A model generated the notes under the pieces. The model was given only the letters and a program-made list of their open reading frames with translations, did not search any database and was not told where the DNA came from. Positions 9,386-18,986 of a stretch of DNA of 64,000 nt are shown one piece after another (position 1 is the stretch's first letter; each line of letters begins with the position of its first letter). The DNA comes from Thalassotalea euphylliae (GTDB taxonomy: Bacteria > Pseudomonadota > Gammaproteobacteria > Enterobacterales > Alteromonadaceae): assembly GCF_003390335.1 (NCBI RefSeq), contig NZ_QUOU01000001.1, positions 1,612,001 to 1,676,000 of the forward strand, written 5' to 3'. The position numbers and the translations under genes were made by a program.

Positions 9386-10003
9386 TTAAAGTGCCGCGTT
9401 TTCTTGTAATACGTCTACTTGGCGGCGATTATCTTGCTCTGAAATAACAACGCGTGTCGCGATATCTTCTAGGTAGTAAGTTAGATTTAAACGCCCGCGT
9501 TTACGCTCTTGCTCGACTGGCTCACCATAGTTGTCACGATAAAAAGCGATAATTTCATCTTCACTTGCCATCGTAAAAAAGTTAACCACAGCGGGCAGCT
9601 CATCAATAAACTCGGCAAATACTTTGGCATCGGACAGCACTGGAATATAGACATCGCCTTCTTCGGGAATTGGGCGAACAAAGTTATAGGCGTTAGGGCT
9701 AAACGCATCTTCGCTGTCTAGTGTTTCAGGATTGAAACCCTGTGAATCTTCTTGAACGCTTTGTTCGAATGAAGCTTCGGTGATGTTAGCTTGGGGCTTG
9801 GCTAATGCTTCGTCTGCTTGTTCTTGAGCTGTTGCTGCTACTTGAGTAGATGAGTTAATTGCTTGTGGTGCAGTTTGTCCCTCGGTTAGCTCCCTCTGCG
9901 CTGACGCGCTAGACTGGTCAGCGGTTACCTCCGTGCTTTGCGCATTAACCAATGTCAGCGGACATATCGCCAGCAGGGCGCTAACAGTTAATTTAGCTTT
10001 CAT
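9386..10003 (-). CDS. Exported protein of unknown function
   Basis: I do not recognise this 205-residue protein. The start at 10003 is preferred over 10018 because GGAG lies 9 bases upstream and the product then opens with a clean signal peptide (MKAKLTVSALLAIC... ending LVNA). The first half after the signal is low-complexity (Ala/Gln/Glu/Ser-rich). The second half (from about NFVRPIPEEGDVYIPV) looks folded, with a conserved-looking IAFYRDNYGEPVEQERKR segment. No catalytic motif is evident. It lies 116 bases downstream of cysZ on the same strand and could be cotranscribed. Probably periplasmic. Confidence 0.7.
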   Translation of the reverse strand: MKAKLTVSALLAICPLTLVNAQSTEVTADQSSASAQRELTEGQTAPQAINSSTQVAATAQEQADEALAKPQANITEASFEQSVQEDSQGFNPETLDSEDAFSPNAYNFVRPIPEEGDVYIPVLSDAKVFAEFIDELPAVVNFFTMASEDEIIAFYRDNYGEPVEQERKRGRLNLTYYLEDIATRVVISEQDNRRQVDVLQENAAL

Positions 10004-10119
10004 CAAAAATTGCTCCATAACTTTTAGTTAACTGTAAAAGTTAGCGATATTAGGGTCAACCTTTTTGGCCAAAATAGCTGAATTGAAAAAGAATTATAGC
10101 GACAAGTTCATTTTTAGTT

Positions 10120-10869
10120 TTACTTATCTCGAGTGTTTACTTGTGCCTTCATGGCTTGTTTATGGTGATCAACCCAAAGCGCTGTGGCACCACAAATAGC
10201 CACGGGCATGACAATTAAATTGACAAAAGGGATCATCGAAAACAGCGCTGTGGTAATGCCAAAGCTGTAGCTTTGTCCTTTGTGTTCGTTGAGCCGCCCG
10301 CGCATTAAATCAAAGTTAATTTTGTGGTTATCAAACGGGTAATCAAGGTATTGCACCGCCATCATCCAAGAAACAAACAAAAACCAGATGAGCTGACCAA
10401 TCAACGGCAGTACCCACATAATGATGAAAAAACCAATAGCGCGCGGCAGGTAGTAGCGCAATTTACACCATTCGCGGCTTAGCGTTCGTGGAATGTCTTT
10501 AAACACATCAGCGAGACCACCGCTGGTATCTTCTTGGCCGGTTAGTTTAGCTTCCACTTTTTCTGCTAGTAGCCCATTAAATGGCGCCGCTAACCAATTA
10601 GCGATGGCACTAAAAATAAAGGAAAAACCGATAAGAATGGCGACAACTGCGACTGGCCACACGAGATATTCGAGCCAGAGTAGCGCCTCAGGCAACCAAC
10701 CTAAAAACTGCCCGATATAAGCATTTAACTGTGATAACAGCCAGTAAAAAGTGAAGCCAAAAATAACGAGATTAACGGCTAAAGGGATAAGCACAAAACG
10801 TCTTAACCCTTTCGAATTAATTAAATTAAAACCTTGAAAAAAATAGCCTGAACCGCTGTTTGCTAACAT
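10120..10869 (-). CDS. cysZ: Sulfate transporter CysZ
   Basis: A 249-residue integral membrane protein of the CysZ/EI24 family that imports sulfate for cysteine synthesis. The N-terminal signature SGYFFQGFNLINSKGLRRFVLIPL and several hydrophobic segments are visible (about residues 25-50, 70-95, 145-170, 200-230). In E. coli cysZ is also adjacent to and divergent from zipA-ligA; here smc is interposed. No CysB site was identified. Confidence 0.88.
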   Translation of the reverse strand: MLANSGSGYFFQGFNLINSKGLRRFVLIPLAVNLVIFGFTFYWLLSQLNAYIGQFLGWLPEALLWLEYLVWPVAVVAILIGFSFIFSAIANWLAAPFNGLLAEKVEAKLTGQEDTSGGLADVFKDIPRTLSREWCKLRYYLPRAIGFFIIMWVLPLIGQLIWFLFVSWMMAVQYLDYPFDNHKINFDLMRGRLNEHKGQSYSFGITTALFSMIPFVNLIVMPVAICGATALWVDHHKQAMKAQVNTRDK

Positions 10870-11064
10870 ATATGCCTTAGTGCTCTTGTGCTGGTGAAAA
10901 TACTGTCACCAGCCAGAAAATAATATCGATTATAAGAAAATTTCATTGTTAGCCAAGTATTAACAGGGCTGCAAAGCTGAATTAGGTGTGACAAAGTGTG
11001 ACGAAATTTGATAAATTGCGCATCTAACAAAAATAACTTGGCATCGCCTTAACTTCACTTAGAT

Positions 11065-14000
11065 ATGCGTTTAAAACAAATCAAACTTGCTGGTTTTAAA
11101 TCGTTTGTCGATGTCACAAAAGTTCCTTTTCCCCATCAAATGACTGCGATCGTTGGCCCGAACGGTTGTGGAAAATCTAACATTATTGATGCCGTGCGCT
11201 GGGTACTGGGCGAAAGCTCTGCCAAAAACCTGCGCGGCGATGCCATGACAGATGTTATTTTCAATGGCTCAGCCGAGCGAAAACCGATAGGGCAGGCAAG
11301 TGTTGAGCTGATTTTTGAAACTCAATCTGAAGCCCAATCTGAAACCAATGCCGAGAGCACGCAGCACTCGCCAACGAATAACTTTCATCTCGCCGCTAAT
11401 TTAGCTGAACGCAATGAGGTATCTATTCGGCGTACCGTCAACCGCGACGGTCAAAACGTATATTATCTAAATGGCAGTAAGTGTCGTAAAAAAGACATCA
11501 CAGATGTTTTTCTCGGCTCTGGGCTTGGTCCGAAAAGCTATGCGATTATTGAGCAGGGCATGATCTCTCGGCTCATTGAGTCAAAACCACAAGAGTTGAG
11601 GGTATTTGTTGAAGAAGCGGCGGGTGTCTCAAAATATAAAGAGCGCCGTCGTGAAACCGAGCTTAAATTGGATCACACCAGTGACAACTTATCGCGCCTT
11701 GGCGATATTAGCCAAGAGATTGGCATTCACCTTAATGTCTTAGATCAGCAAGCAACGCAAGCAAGCCAATATCGCAAGCTCAAAGCGCAAGAGCGAGAAT
11801 TAAAATCCATTATTGCCACGGTTAAGTATCAAGCCGCGCAACAGCAGTTGGATAAACTGAGTACCGTTATTGCTGAATTAAGCCAGCAAATGACCACGGC
11901 AAAACAGGAACTTGGTGAGCAAAAGGCGGCATTGACTAAGCAAGAGCAAGCAATCGAGCAAGAGTACCAACGACTTAGTCAAGCGCAGCACGAGTTAACG
12001 AGTGCTAATCAAGCCAATAGCCGATGCCGACAAGAGTTAGCGACCGCACAGCACTTGCTTGCAAACAATGAAAAGCAATTAGCCCGTTACGCTGAAAAAC
12101 AACGAGAAACCAGCGAGAAAAGCCAACAATTTCAAACAGAAATTGGTAACTGGCAAAAAAAATTGGCAGAGCTTGCGCCGCAAATTCTACTGGCAGAGCA
12201 GGCCTTGGTTGCTGCTAAAGCCCAATTACTAAGCCTTGAACAGCAGTTAACCGCGCAAGAGCAATTAGTCCACACCAAGAATCGGGAGCGCTTAGCACAG
12301 CAAGAGCAGCGCATTGCGCAACAAAAAGCCGCGCTTGCGCACCAAGAGGCGCTCGCTAAGTTAGATGCACAGCTTGACGCAAAACAATCACGGCTCGATG
12401 AGCTTGATGAGCAAACACTGGACGATCTTGACGAACTGACAGCCCAACAGCAGTCGCTGACTAACGATCTGGCAGCAACACAAGAGGCGTTAGATGCGTT
12501 ACATGATGAAAAACGACAAGTCGATGCCGAGCTCAAAGCAACAGTGCAAGCTTTGTCTGATGCTAACCAAGCTCAGCTGGCGGGGCAGCTGCAATTGCAA
12601 CAATTGGAAACTCAATTGGCGGTTAAAGAAGAGTGGCAAAGCGAATGTGAGCACTGGCTCACTGAGCAGGGCATTACTGGGCTACAAAGTTATCGAAAGG
12701 TCATCTCAGTAGAAAAAAAATGGCAAGTGGCGGTCGATAAAGTACTCGGCCATTGGCTGGATGCTTTCTTACTGGATAATAAAGACTTTGCGCAACTGTT
12801 GCCAACTGCTGAGCAAACTCTTGAAAAAGTAACGCAAACAGCGGAGCGCTACTGGTTAATCAATCAAAGTAAGCTACAACAACATGCTCAGCTGGGAAGT
12901 TTGGCGACAAAAGTCAGCACCGATATTGGTTTTTTGCCGCTATTAAACCAAGTGCAAATTGCCCATGATAAATCAGCGTTAGCGACACTATTAAGTACTT
13001 CAGCTGATAACAGTGACACAGATGATGGTTACATCGTTTGCCCAGACGGCAGTTTATGGTCGAGAGTTGCCAGTTCAAAGGGGCGCGAGGTGCAAGGGGC
13101 GAATCGCTTGGCGCTGCAATGCCAATACGACGAGCTTAAAGCACATTTAGCAAATCAAGAGCCGTTAATTAACGATCTTTCAAATAAACAAGCGGGACTG
13201 AAAGCGACGCAGCAATCATTGGTTCAGCGCACTGAGCAATTGACGAGTCAACAGTCAGCTCAAAAACTCGCACAGCAAAAAGTCATCAGTGAATTTGAAT
13301 TTAAAAGTGCGCAAGTAGCGCAGCACAACCGCCAAGTTTTGCAGTTAACACAGGCAATTGATGAGCTTACCCAAGAGCGGCACGAGTTAGTTGTAATCAT
13401 TGAACAAAAAAATGTCGAGGTTGCAGCTCATTCACAAACCGCCCAACAAACACAGCAAGCCGAGCAAGCGTTAGCCAACTTGCAAACGCAAGTCACAGCT
13501 TTACAGACGCAAAAGCATGCGAGTCAGCAAGCGGTTAATGAAGCTCAACACGCGTTGCAACAAGTACAGCTTGAACATCAACAGCACTCGCTAAGCTTGC
13601 GTCAAACTGAGCTGCAATTAGTGCATGCTAACGAGCAACAACGCAGCACCGAAGAGCAACTGGCGCACTATCAGCAAGAATTGGCCAAACTGCCTAAAAC
13701 CGATGCGCTCGCGCAGCAAGTGAATGAAAGCAGCGAGCTTGTTGAGCAAGCACAAGCAAAACTGGCAACTGCCGAATTGCAGCTCGATGATAGCAAGGCT
13801 CAAAAATCACAACTCGCCAAGCAAATTACCCTACAAGAAACCAGAGTGAGTCAACAAAACGATACAGCTCACCAACAAGCGTTGAAAAAAGAGCAATTAG
13901 TGTTCGAGCTTAATGCGGCTAAAGCGTCATTAAGTGAACTTAAAGAGCTAAACCAGCAGCAAGTTTTTGGCGAACCAACAGGGTCGATTGCTAGTTATCA

Positions 14001-14655
14001 ACAACAGCTAAAACAAGTGTCGCGTAAGCTTGCCGAGCTTGGGGCGGTTAATTTAGCAGCAATTGATGAGTTTCAACTGCAACAAACGCGAAAAAATCAG
14101 ATAGATTTACAAATTGAGGATTTAACTCAAGCAGTTGCCACGTTAGAATCGGCAATAGCAAAGATTGATAAAGAAAGCCGCCAAAAGTTTAAAACCACTT
14201 TTGAGCAGATTAACCAAGGTTTTTCAGCACTTTTCCCGAAAGTATTTGGCGGTGGGCAAGCGTATTTGACATTAACCTCAGATGACTTGCTTGATACCGG
14301 TGTCACCATTATGGCGCGTCCACCGGGCAAAAAAAATAGCACAATTCATTTGCTCTCGGGTGGAGAAAAAGCGTTAACGGCATTATCATTAGTGTTCGCC
14401 ATTTTCCGACTGACCCCCGCACCATTTTGTATGCTGGATGAGGTAGATGCACCGCTGGATGACGCTAACGTTGAGCGTTTTTGTAATCTGGTCGGTGAAA
14501 TGTCTAAAACTGTGCAATTTATTTATATCAGTCATAATAAAATCGCGATGGAGATGGCTTCACATCTAACTGGCGTGACCATGATGGAACCCGGCGTGTC
14601 TCGCATGGTCTCAGTAGATATAGATGAAGCAATTGCCATGGCAGAAGTATCATAA
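11065..14655 (+). CDS. smc: Chromosome segregation ATPase SMC
   Basis: A full-length 1196-residue SMC, the core of the bacterial condensin that works with ScpA/ScpB. Walker A GPNGCGKSN (K37) is near the N-terminus, followed by long Gln/Glu/Ala-rich coiled coils, a hinge around residues 510-650 (WLDAFLLDN...GREVQGANRLAL), returning coiled coils, the ABC signature LLSGGEKALTAL and Walker B FCMLDEVDAPLDDANV. Presence of SMC implies this lineage uses SMC-ScpAB rather than relying only on MukBEF. It is followed after 12 bases by zipA, so the two are probably an operon. Confidence 0.95.
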   Translation: MRLKQIKLAGFKSFVDVTKVPFPHQMTAIVGPNGCGKSNIIDAVRWVLGESSAKNLRGDAMTDVIFNGSAERKPIGQASVELIFETQSEAQSETNAESTQHSPTNNFHLAANLAERNEVSIRRTVNRDGQNVYYLNGSKCRKKDITDVFLGSGLGPKSYAIIEQGMISRLIESKPQELRVFVEEAAGVSKYKERRRETELKLDHTSDNLSRLGDISQEIGIHLNVLDQQATQASQYRKLKAQERELKSIIATVKYQAAQQQLDKLSTVIAELSQQMTTAKQELGEQKAALTKQEQAIEQEYQRLSQAQHELTSANQANSRCRQELATAQHLLANNEKQLARYAEKQRETSEKSQQFQTEIGNWQKKLAELAPQILLAEQALVAAKAQLLSLEQQLTAQEQLVHTKNRERLAQQEQRIAQQKAALAHQEALAKLDAQLDAKQSRLDELDEQTLDDLDELTAQQQSLTNDLAATQEALDALHDEKRQVDAELKATVQALSDANQAQLAGQLQLQQLETQLAVKEEWQSECEHWLTEQGITGLQSYRKVISVEKKWQVAVDKVLGHWLDAFLLDNKDFAQLLPTAEQTLEKVTQTAERYWLINQSKLQQHAQLGSLATKVSTDIGFLPLLNQVQIAHDKSALATLLSTSADNSDTDDGYIVCPDGSLWSRVASSKGREVQGANRLALQCQYDELKAHLANQEPLINDLSNKQAGLKATQQSLVQRTEQLTSQQSAQKLAQQKVISEFEFKSAQVAQHNRQVLQLTQAIDELTQERHELVVIIEQKNVEVAAHSQTAQQTQQAEQALANLQTQVTALQTQKHASQQAVNEAQHALQQVQLEHQQHSLSLRQTELQLVHANEQQRSTEEQLAHYQQELAKLPKTDALAQQVNESSELVEQAQAKLATAELQLDDSKAQKSQLAKQITLQETRVSQQNDTAHQQALKKEQLVFELNAAKASLSELKELNQQQVFGEPTGSIASYQQQLKQVSRKLAELGAVNLAAIDEFQLQQTRKNQIDLQIEDLTQAVATLESAIAKIDKESRQKFKTTFEQINQGFSALFPKVFGGGQAYLTLTSDDLLDTGVTIMARPPGKKNSTIHLLSGGEKALTALSLVFAIFRLTPAPFCMLDEVDAPLDDANVERFCNLVGEMSKTVQFIYISHNKIAMEMASHLTGVTMMEPGVSRMVSVDIDEAIAMAEVS

Positions 14656-14667
14656 TAAACAGGCTCG

Positions 14668-15729
14668 ATGATGGAAGATAATTTTCGAAACGCATTAATC
14701 ATTATCAGTGCAATTGTAATTGCCGCCATTTTTATCCACGGTTTGTGGACCATTCGCAAGAATAGAAACCCGTACAAATTAAAAACCAATGACACCAAAG
14801 TGGAGCCGATGAGTCGCGACTTTGATGGCAAGGGCTTTGATCAAGACGGTGTCGGTGAAGCACGTGTTGTTTCAGGTTCGGCATTAACCGGCGAAATTGA
14901 ACATCCGCCAGCGGATGAGGAAATTCCTAATCAACCAGCACCGGCGCCAACTTACAATGACGAGCCATTACCCGTTGATATTGCTGAGCAGCCAATGGCA
15001 GCAGATAATCCTGTGCCGACTACCTCAGAATCAGAGATAGCAGATGAGTTAGCCTTGGAGTCAGAGCCAAGTGTTTATCAAACACCTGTGACTCAGGCTA
15101 AGCCTACAGCAGCGGTTTCAACATCGGCAAAAACAACCAGCGACGCGTCACTAAAGAAAAACCAAATTGAGCTTAACTTTGATGACAGTATTGATACTAG
15201 CGCTAGTGGTGAGCGCAAAGAGCCGACATTTGGCTCTCAGCCAAGTGACGAACTTGAAACTTCTGACCAGACACCGACGTTAGAGCAACCAGAAATTGAA
15301 ACAGAAGTGATTGTGTTATCTGTGGTTATGCCACAAGGACAATTAATGTCTGGTGCTGCTTTATTGCCAAGCCTATTAACGCTTGGTATGAAGTACGGTG
15401 ATATGAATATCTTCCATCGCCATGAAGACAATGCAGGTAATGGCAAAGTAACGTTTAGCCTTGCCAATATGATGAACCCAGGCACCTTCGATTTGGACAA
15501 TATGGAAAACTTCACCACGCAAGGGGTGAGCATGTTTATGACCTTGCCCAATGCTGGTGATCCGTTTGAAGTGTTTGAACAAATGCTAGCGGCGGCCAAG
15601 CAACTGGCGCAGGAATTCAATGCCCAGATCCTTGATGACAAGCGCAGCGCCATGACTAAGCAAACTGAGCAACATTATACGAGCAAAATCAGAGAGTTCG
15701 ACCGCAAGCAGCGGATTGCACAAAGTTAA
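14668..15729 (+). CDS. zipA: Cell division protein ZipA
   Basis: ZipA tethers FtsZ polymers to the inner membrane at the division site. The 353-residue product has an N-terminal transmembrane anchor (NALIIISAIVIAAIFIHGLW), a basic patch, a Pro/Glu/Thr-rich linker (about 50-215) and the C-terminal FtsZ-binding domain (about 220-345, from VIVLSVVMPQGQ; LPNAGDPFEVFEQMLAAA). A second ATG at 14671 has better distance to AGG at 14661 and may be the real start. It directly follows smc and is followed by a strong terminator and then ligA. Confidence 0.92.
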   Translation: MMEDNFRNALIIISAIVIAAIFIHGLWTIRKNRNPYKLKTNDTKVEPMSRDFDGKGFDQDGVGEARVVSGSALTGEIEHPPADEEIPNQPAPAPTYNDEPLPVDIAEQPMAADNPVPTTSESEIADELALESEPSVYQTPVTQAKPTAAVSTSAKTTSDASLKKNQIELNFDDSIDTSASGERKEPTFGSQPSDELETSDQTPTLEQPEIETEVIVLSVVMPQGQLMSGAALLPSLLTLGMKYGDMNIFHRHEDNAGNGKVTFSLANMMNPGTFDLDNMENFTTQGVSMFMTLPNAGDPFEVFEQMLAAAKQLAQEFNAQILDDKRSAMTKQTEQHYTSKIREFDRKQRIAQS

Positions 15730-15747
15730 CAGTATGATTTAACCGCT

Positions 15748-15777
15748 AAAAAAGCCTCCCGTTGGAGGCTTTTTTCA
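15748..15777 (+). terminator. Terminator between zipA and ligA
   Basis: AAAAAAGCCTCC (15748-15759), loop CGTT, GGAGGCTTTTTT (15764-15775). It separates smc-zipA from ligA despite their closeness. Confidence 0.85.
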
Positions 15778-15824
15778 CGACGGCTTTTACGACCCGAAAG
15801 CTTTACGAACGAAAAGAATTGAAT

Positions 15825-17858
15825 ATGTCACTAGAAACTGCACAGCAGCAAGTGGAAAAAATTTCCGAGCAAATCCGCCAGTACAATCACGAATATTACG
15901 TATTAGACCAACCTTCGGTACCGGATGCCGAATACGATCGACTAATGCGTGAGCTCATCGCCCTTGAAACTGAGTTTCCAACATTAAAGAGTATTGACTC
16001 GCCCTCGCAAAAGGTGGGAGGCGAAGCGTTAAAAGCGTTTAGCCAAGTTACCCACCAATTACCTATGTTATCGCTTGATAACGTGTTTTCCCAAGACGAA
16101 TGGCAAGCCTTTGTTACTCGTATTAATGATCGACTGGCAACGACTAAAACACTGGCATTTTGCGCAGAGCCTAAGCTAGATGGCTTAGCAGTAAGCTTGC
16201 GTTACGAGCAGGGCGTACTCGTGCAAGCTGCAACACGAGGTGATGGCACAACTGGTGAAAATATCACAGAGAATATTCGCACCATAAAACCTATTCCGCT
16301 CAAGCTAATTGGCCAAGACTACCCAGCCGTATTAGAAGTGCGCGGTGAAGTGTTTATGCCGAAAGCGAGCTTTGAAGCGCTAAACGAGCGCGCCAAGGCA
16401 AAAGGGGAGAAAGTATTTGCCAATCCGCGCAATGCTGCCGCCGGTAGCTTGCGTCAGCTTGATTCTAAAATAACCGCACAGCGCAACTTAGCGTTTTACG
16501 CTTATGGTATTGGCTATGTCAGTGAGGAAGGTCAAACTTGGCTGGCCGACTCGCACTTTGCGCGATTGAATCAGTTAAAAGCTGTTGGTATGCCAATGTG
16601 TCCTGAGGTGAAGTTCCTCGCCAGTGCCAACGACTGTGAAGACTTTTACCAAGATATTTTGAACAAACGCGATGCGCTAAGTTATGAAATCGACGGCACC
16701 GTATTGAAAGTTGACGATATCGCGTTGCAAACACAATTGGGGTTTGTCGCCAGAGCACCCCGCTGGGCGACGGCCTACAAATTCCCTGCGCAAGAAGAAA
16801 TTACACTGCTTGAAGACGTGGAATTTCAAGTGGGGCGCACCGGCGCGATTACGCCTGTTGCGCGTTTAAAGCCGGTATTTGTTGGCGGCGTAACGGTAAG
16901 TAACGCGACGCTGCACAATCAAGACGAAATAGAACGCTTGGGTTTGCAAAAGGGCGATACGGTAGTGATTCGCCGGGCAGGTGACGTAATACCTCAAGTT
17001 GTCAGTGTGGTACTAGAGCGTCGCCCTGACGATGCTGAACCTGTTGTGTTTCCTAATGCTTGCCCAGTATGTGACTCACCCGTCACTAAACCGGAAGGTG
17101 AGGCGGTGCTGCGCTGTACAGGCGGTTTAATATGCGGCGCTCAGCGCAAAGAAGCCATCAAACACTTTGCATCGCGTAAAGCCTTCGATGTCGATGGCTT
17201 AGGTGACAAATTAGTTGAACAATTAGTCGACGAAAACTTGATTGCGACGCCGGCGGATCTATTCGATCTAACTGAGTTGCAAATTAGCAGTTTAGAGCGA
17301 ATGGGGAAAAAGTCTGCTGAAAAGCTTGTCGCATCACTAGAAGCGGCCAAAACGACGACGTTAGCCAAGTTTATTTATGCACTAGGGATTCGCGAAGTAG
17401 GTGAGGCGACAGCGGCTAACCTTGCTAATCACTATTTAACGTTAGAAGCGGTGCAGCAGGCTAACCGAGAATCTCTGCAATCGGTATCAGATGTTGGTGA
17501 GGTGGTTGCCAATAACATTGCGGTGTTTTTTGGGCAAGAAACTAACTTGGCTGTGATCGAAAAGCTCTTGTCAGCAGGGGTTAACTGGCCTTCAATTGAA
17601 GTGAAATCAGCAGACGAGCAGCCACTGACGGATCAAACTTTTGTATTAACTGGCACCTTGTCGCAAATGGGGCGTAATGAAGCTAAGGCGAAGCTACAAG
17701 CATTAGGGGCAAAAGTCTCAGGTAGTGTATCTGCAAAAACACACTTTTTGGTTGCAGGTGAAAAAGCTGGCTCAAAATTAACCAAAGCACAAGACCTTGG
17801 GGTTGCGGTGTTAACTGAGCAAGACTTAGTTGATTTACTGGCTAAACACGAGGCGTAA
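15825..17858 (+). CDS. ligA: NAD-dependent DNA ligase LigA
   Basis: A 677-residue ligase that seals nicks using NAD+. The start at 15825 is used because the upstream in-frame ATG at 15762 lies inside the zipA terminator, and the family begins near ETAQQQVEKI. In order: Ia domain (HEYYVLDQPSVPDAEYDRL), adenylation domain with the nucleotidylated K117 in EPKLDGLA, the OB fold (RTGAITPVARL), a four-Cys zinc finger (CPVC...CTGGLICG), HhH repeats and a C-terminal BRCT domain (about 595-677). All key residues are present. Confidence 0.96.
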   Translation: MSLETAQQQVEKISEQIRQYNHEYYVLDQPSVPDAEYDRLMRELIALETEFPTLKSIDSPSQKVGGEALKAFSQVTHQLPMLSLDNVFSQDEWQAFVTRINDRLATTKTLAFCAEPKLDGLAVSLRYEQGVLVQAATRGDGTTGENITENIRTIKPIPLKLIGQDYPAVLEVRGEVFMPKASFEALNERAKAKGEKVFANPRNAAAGSLRQLDSKITAQRNLAFYAYGIGYVSEEGQTWLADSHFARLNQLKAVGMPMCPEVKFLASANDCEDFYQDILNKRDALSYEIDGTVLKVDDIALQTQLGFVARAPRWATAYKFPAQEEITLLEDVEFQVGRTGAITPVARLKPVFVGGVTVSNATLHNQDEIERLGLQKGDTVVIRRAGDVIPQVVSVVLERRPDDAEPVVFPNACPVCDSPVTKPEGEAVLRCTGGLICGAQRKEAIKHFASRKAFDVDGLGDKLVEQLVDENLIATPADLFDLTELQISSLERMGKKSAEKLVASLEAAKTTTLAKFIYALGIREVGEATAANLANHYLTLEAVQQANRESLQSVSDVGEVVANNIAVFFGQETNLAVIEKLLSAGVNWPSIEVKSADEQPLTDQTFVLTGTLSQMGRNEAKAKLQALGAKVSGSVSAKTHFLVAGEKAGSKLTKAQDLGVAVLTEQDLVDLLAKHEA

Positions 17859-17860
17859 TT

Positions 17861-18196
17861 GTGCAAGCACAATTGATGGAGCTGGCCAGCCAGCTGGGGC
17901 TGTGGTTTCGTCCTTATCAAAGCCAATGCGCGATGGCGATTATCGCCACTTTGCTGGTACTTTTTGGCGGCGAGATTTCACAATCTATCCGTCAATTAAT
18001 TAAGCAGCAGCACTTGGTGGTGCGAACCTTAATCTTTGTGGTGGTGTGTGCGTTTGGCTACGGTGCGGCAACCGTCTGGTTAAGTGCGTTATTAACGGAT
18101 TTGTTAGCGAGAATTCCTACCCCGTATTTGGTACCAGCCGTGGTCTCAGTATTTGTTGGGCTTGGGCTGTATGCGCAAAAACAGCGCCATATATAA
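17861..18196 (+). CDS. DUF3392 family inner-membrane protein
   Basis: A 111-residue protein with a GTG start 2 bases after the ligA stop, so almost certainly translationally coupled with ligA. Three hydrophobic segments (about 22-40, 53-78, 86-106) predict a small inner-membrane protein. The sequence fits the uncharacterised DUF3392 family of gammaproteobacteria; no function is known. Confidence 0.75.
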   Translation: MQAQLMELASQLGLWFRPYQSQCAMAIIATLLVLFGGEISQSIRQLIKQQHLVVRTLIFVVVCAFGYGAATVWLSALLTDLLARIPTPYLVPAVVSVFVGLGLYAQKQRHI

Positions 18197-18306
18197 TTCG
18201 ATGTGAGAAAGCCAAGGGCAAAATAAATGCCCAAACCACAAAAACGTAAAAATAAAAAATATGAGCCTTTGAATTAAGCAACACAGTAAGAACAGCGAAG
18301 ATTATC

Positions 18307-18867
18307 ATGAACATTAGAGCACTGAGCGTACTTGTCTTATTACTATTTTCAGCACTCCCAATAAGTGCCCAAGCGCACCAACATAAGTCGCCAGCGCATA
18401 AGGAAGCCAATGTGGAAACCATTACCGTAAAAGCGAGTGAGCTAAGTGATAGTGCGGGCTTACAATATGTTGGTGGCATAGTTGAAAAAGCAACAATCGC
18501 AACCTATCTAGAGCGCTTAAAAACCATGGAAACGGATAGTTTTGAGACTTTACGTGCCGGCCAAGCTAGCCGAGATCACGGCAAGTTTCACGTTACTTTC
18601 ATTAACCCATTTGAAATAAAAGAAGTGAGCGAGCAGCAGGTTCATCAGCTTTTGGCCAGTGAGACAGTGTTTGATTTTCAAGTCAAAGGGCTAGGGCGCG
18701 TGATTAAAGGCAATGGCAAGGCTTATTTTATTGTCTTGTCGTCAGCCGAGGCTGATGCAATGCGCAAACACTTGGGCTTGTCGCCGAAAGACTTTCATAT
18801 AACCTTAGGCTTTTCGCCCTCAGATATTTATGGCGTGCGTAAAGATGAAAGTACGCTGGTTGACTAG
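18307..18867 (+). CDS. Exported 2H phosphoesterase-like protein (Swiss Army Knife type)
   Basis: A 186-residue protein with a signal peptide (residues 1-23, ending ISAQA before HQHK). Two HxT motifs, H95-V-T97 in FHVTFINPFE and H164-I-T166 in FHITLGFSPSDIYGVRK, stand 69 residues apart, as in the 2H phosphoesterase superfamily (cyclic phosphodiesterases and RNA 2',5'-ligase relatives). The second motif and its surroundings resemble the 2H domain of Swiss Army Knife RNA-repair proteins. Family members usually act on nucleotide 2',3'-cyclic phosphates in the cytosol, so export is unusual. Substrate is unknown; the domain call is by eye. Confidence 0.65.
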   Translation: MNIRALSVLVLLLFSALPISAQAHQHKSPAHKEANVETITVKASELSDSAGLQYVGGIVEKATIATYLERLKTMETDSFETLRAGQASRDHGKFHVTFINPFEIKEVSEQQVHQLLASETVFDFQVKGLGRVIKGNGKAYFIVLSSAEADAMRKHLGLSPKDFHITLGFSPSDIYGVRKDESTLVD

Positions 18868-18986
18868 AGCAATAGCTTATTAGGTCAATCGCTTAAAAGT
18901 CGCTTCAAGTTTACGCTAGAGTATTGAGTACAAGTGCCCCAATATCACAAAATAACGTTTATCCATGGCAAGTAGAAGGAATTAGT

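Noticed and set aside
12132..12536. Long Ser/Cys-rich minus-strand frame inside smc
   Set aside because: Antisense shadow of the Gln/Glu/Ala-rich coiled coil.
15762..15824. Upstream ATG for LigA
   Set aside because: It lies within the zipA terminator hairpin and adds 21 residues not seen in the family.
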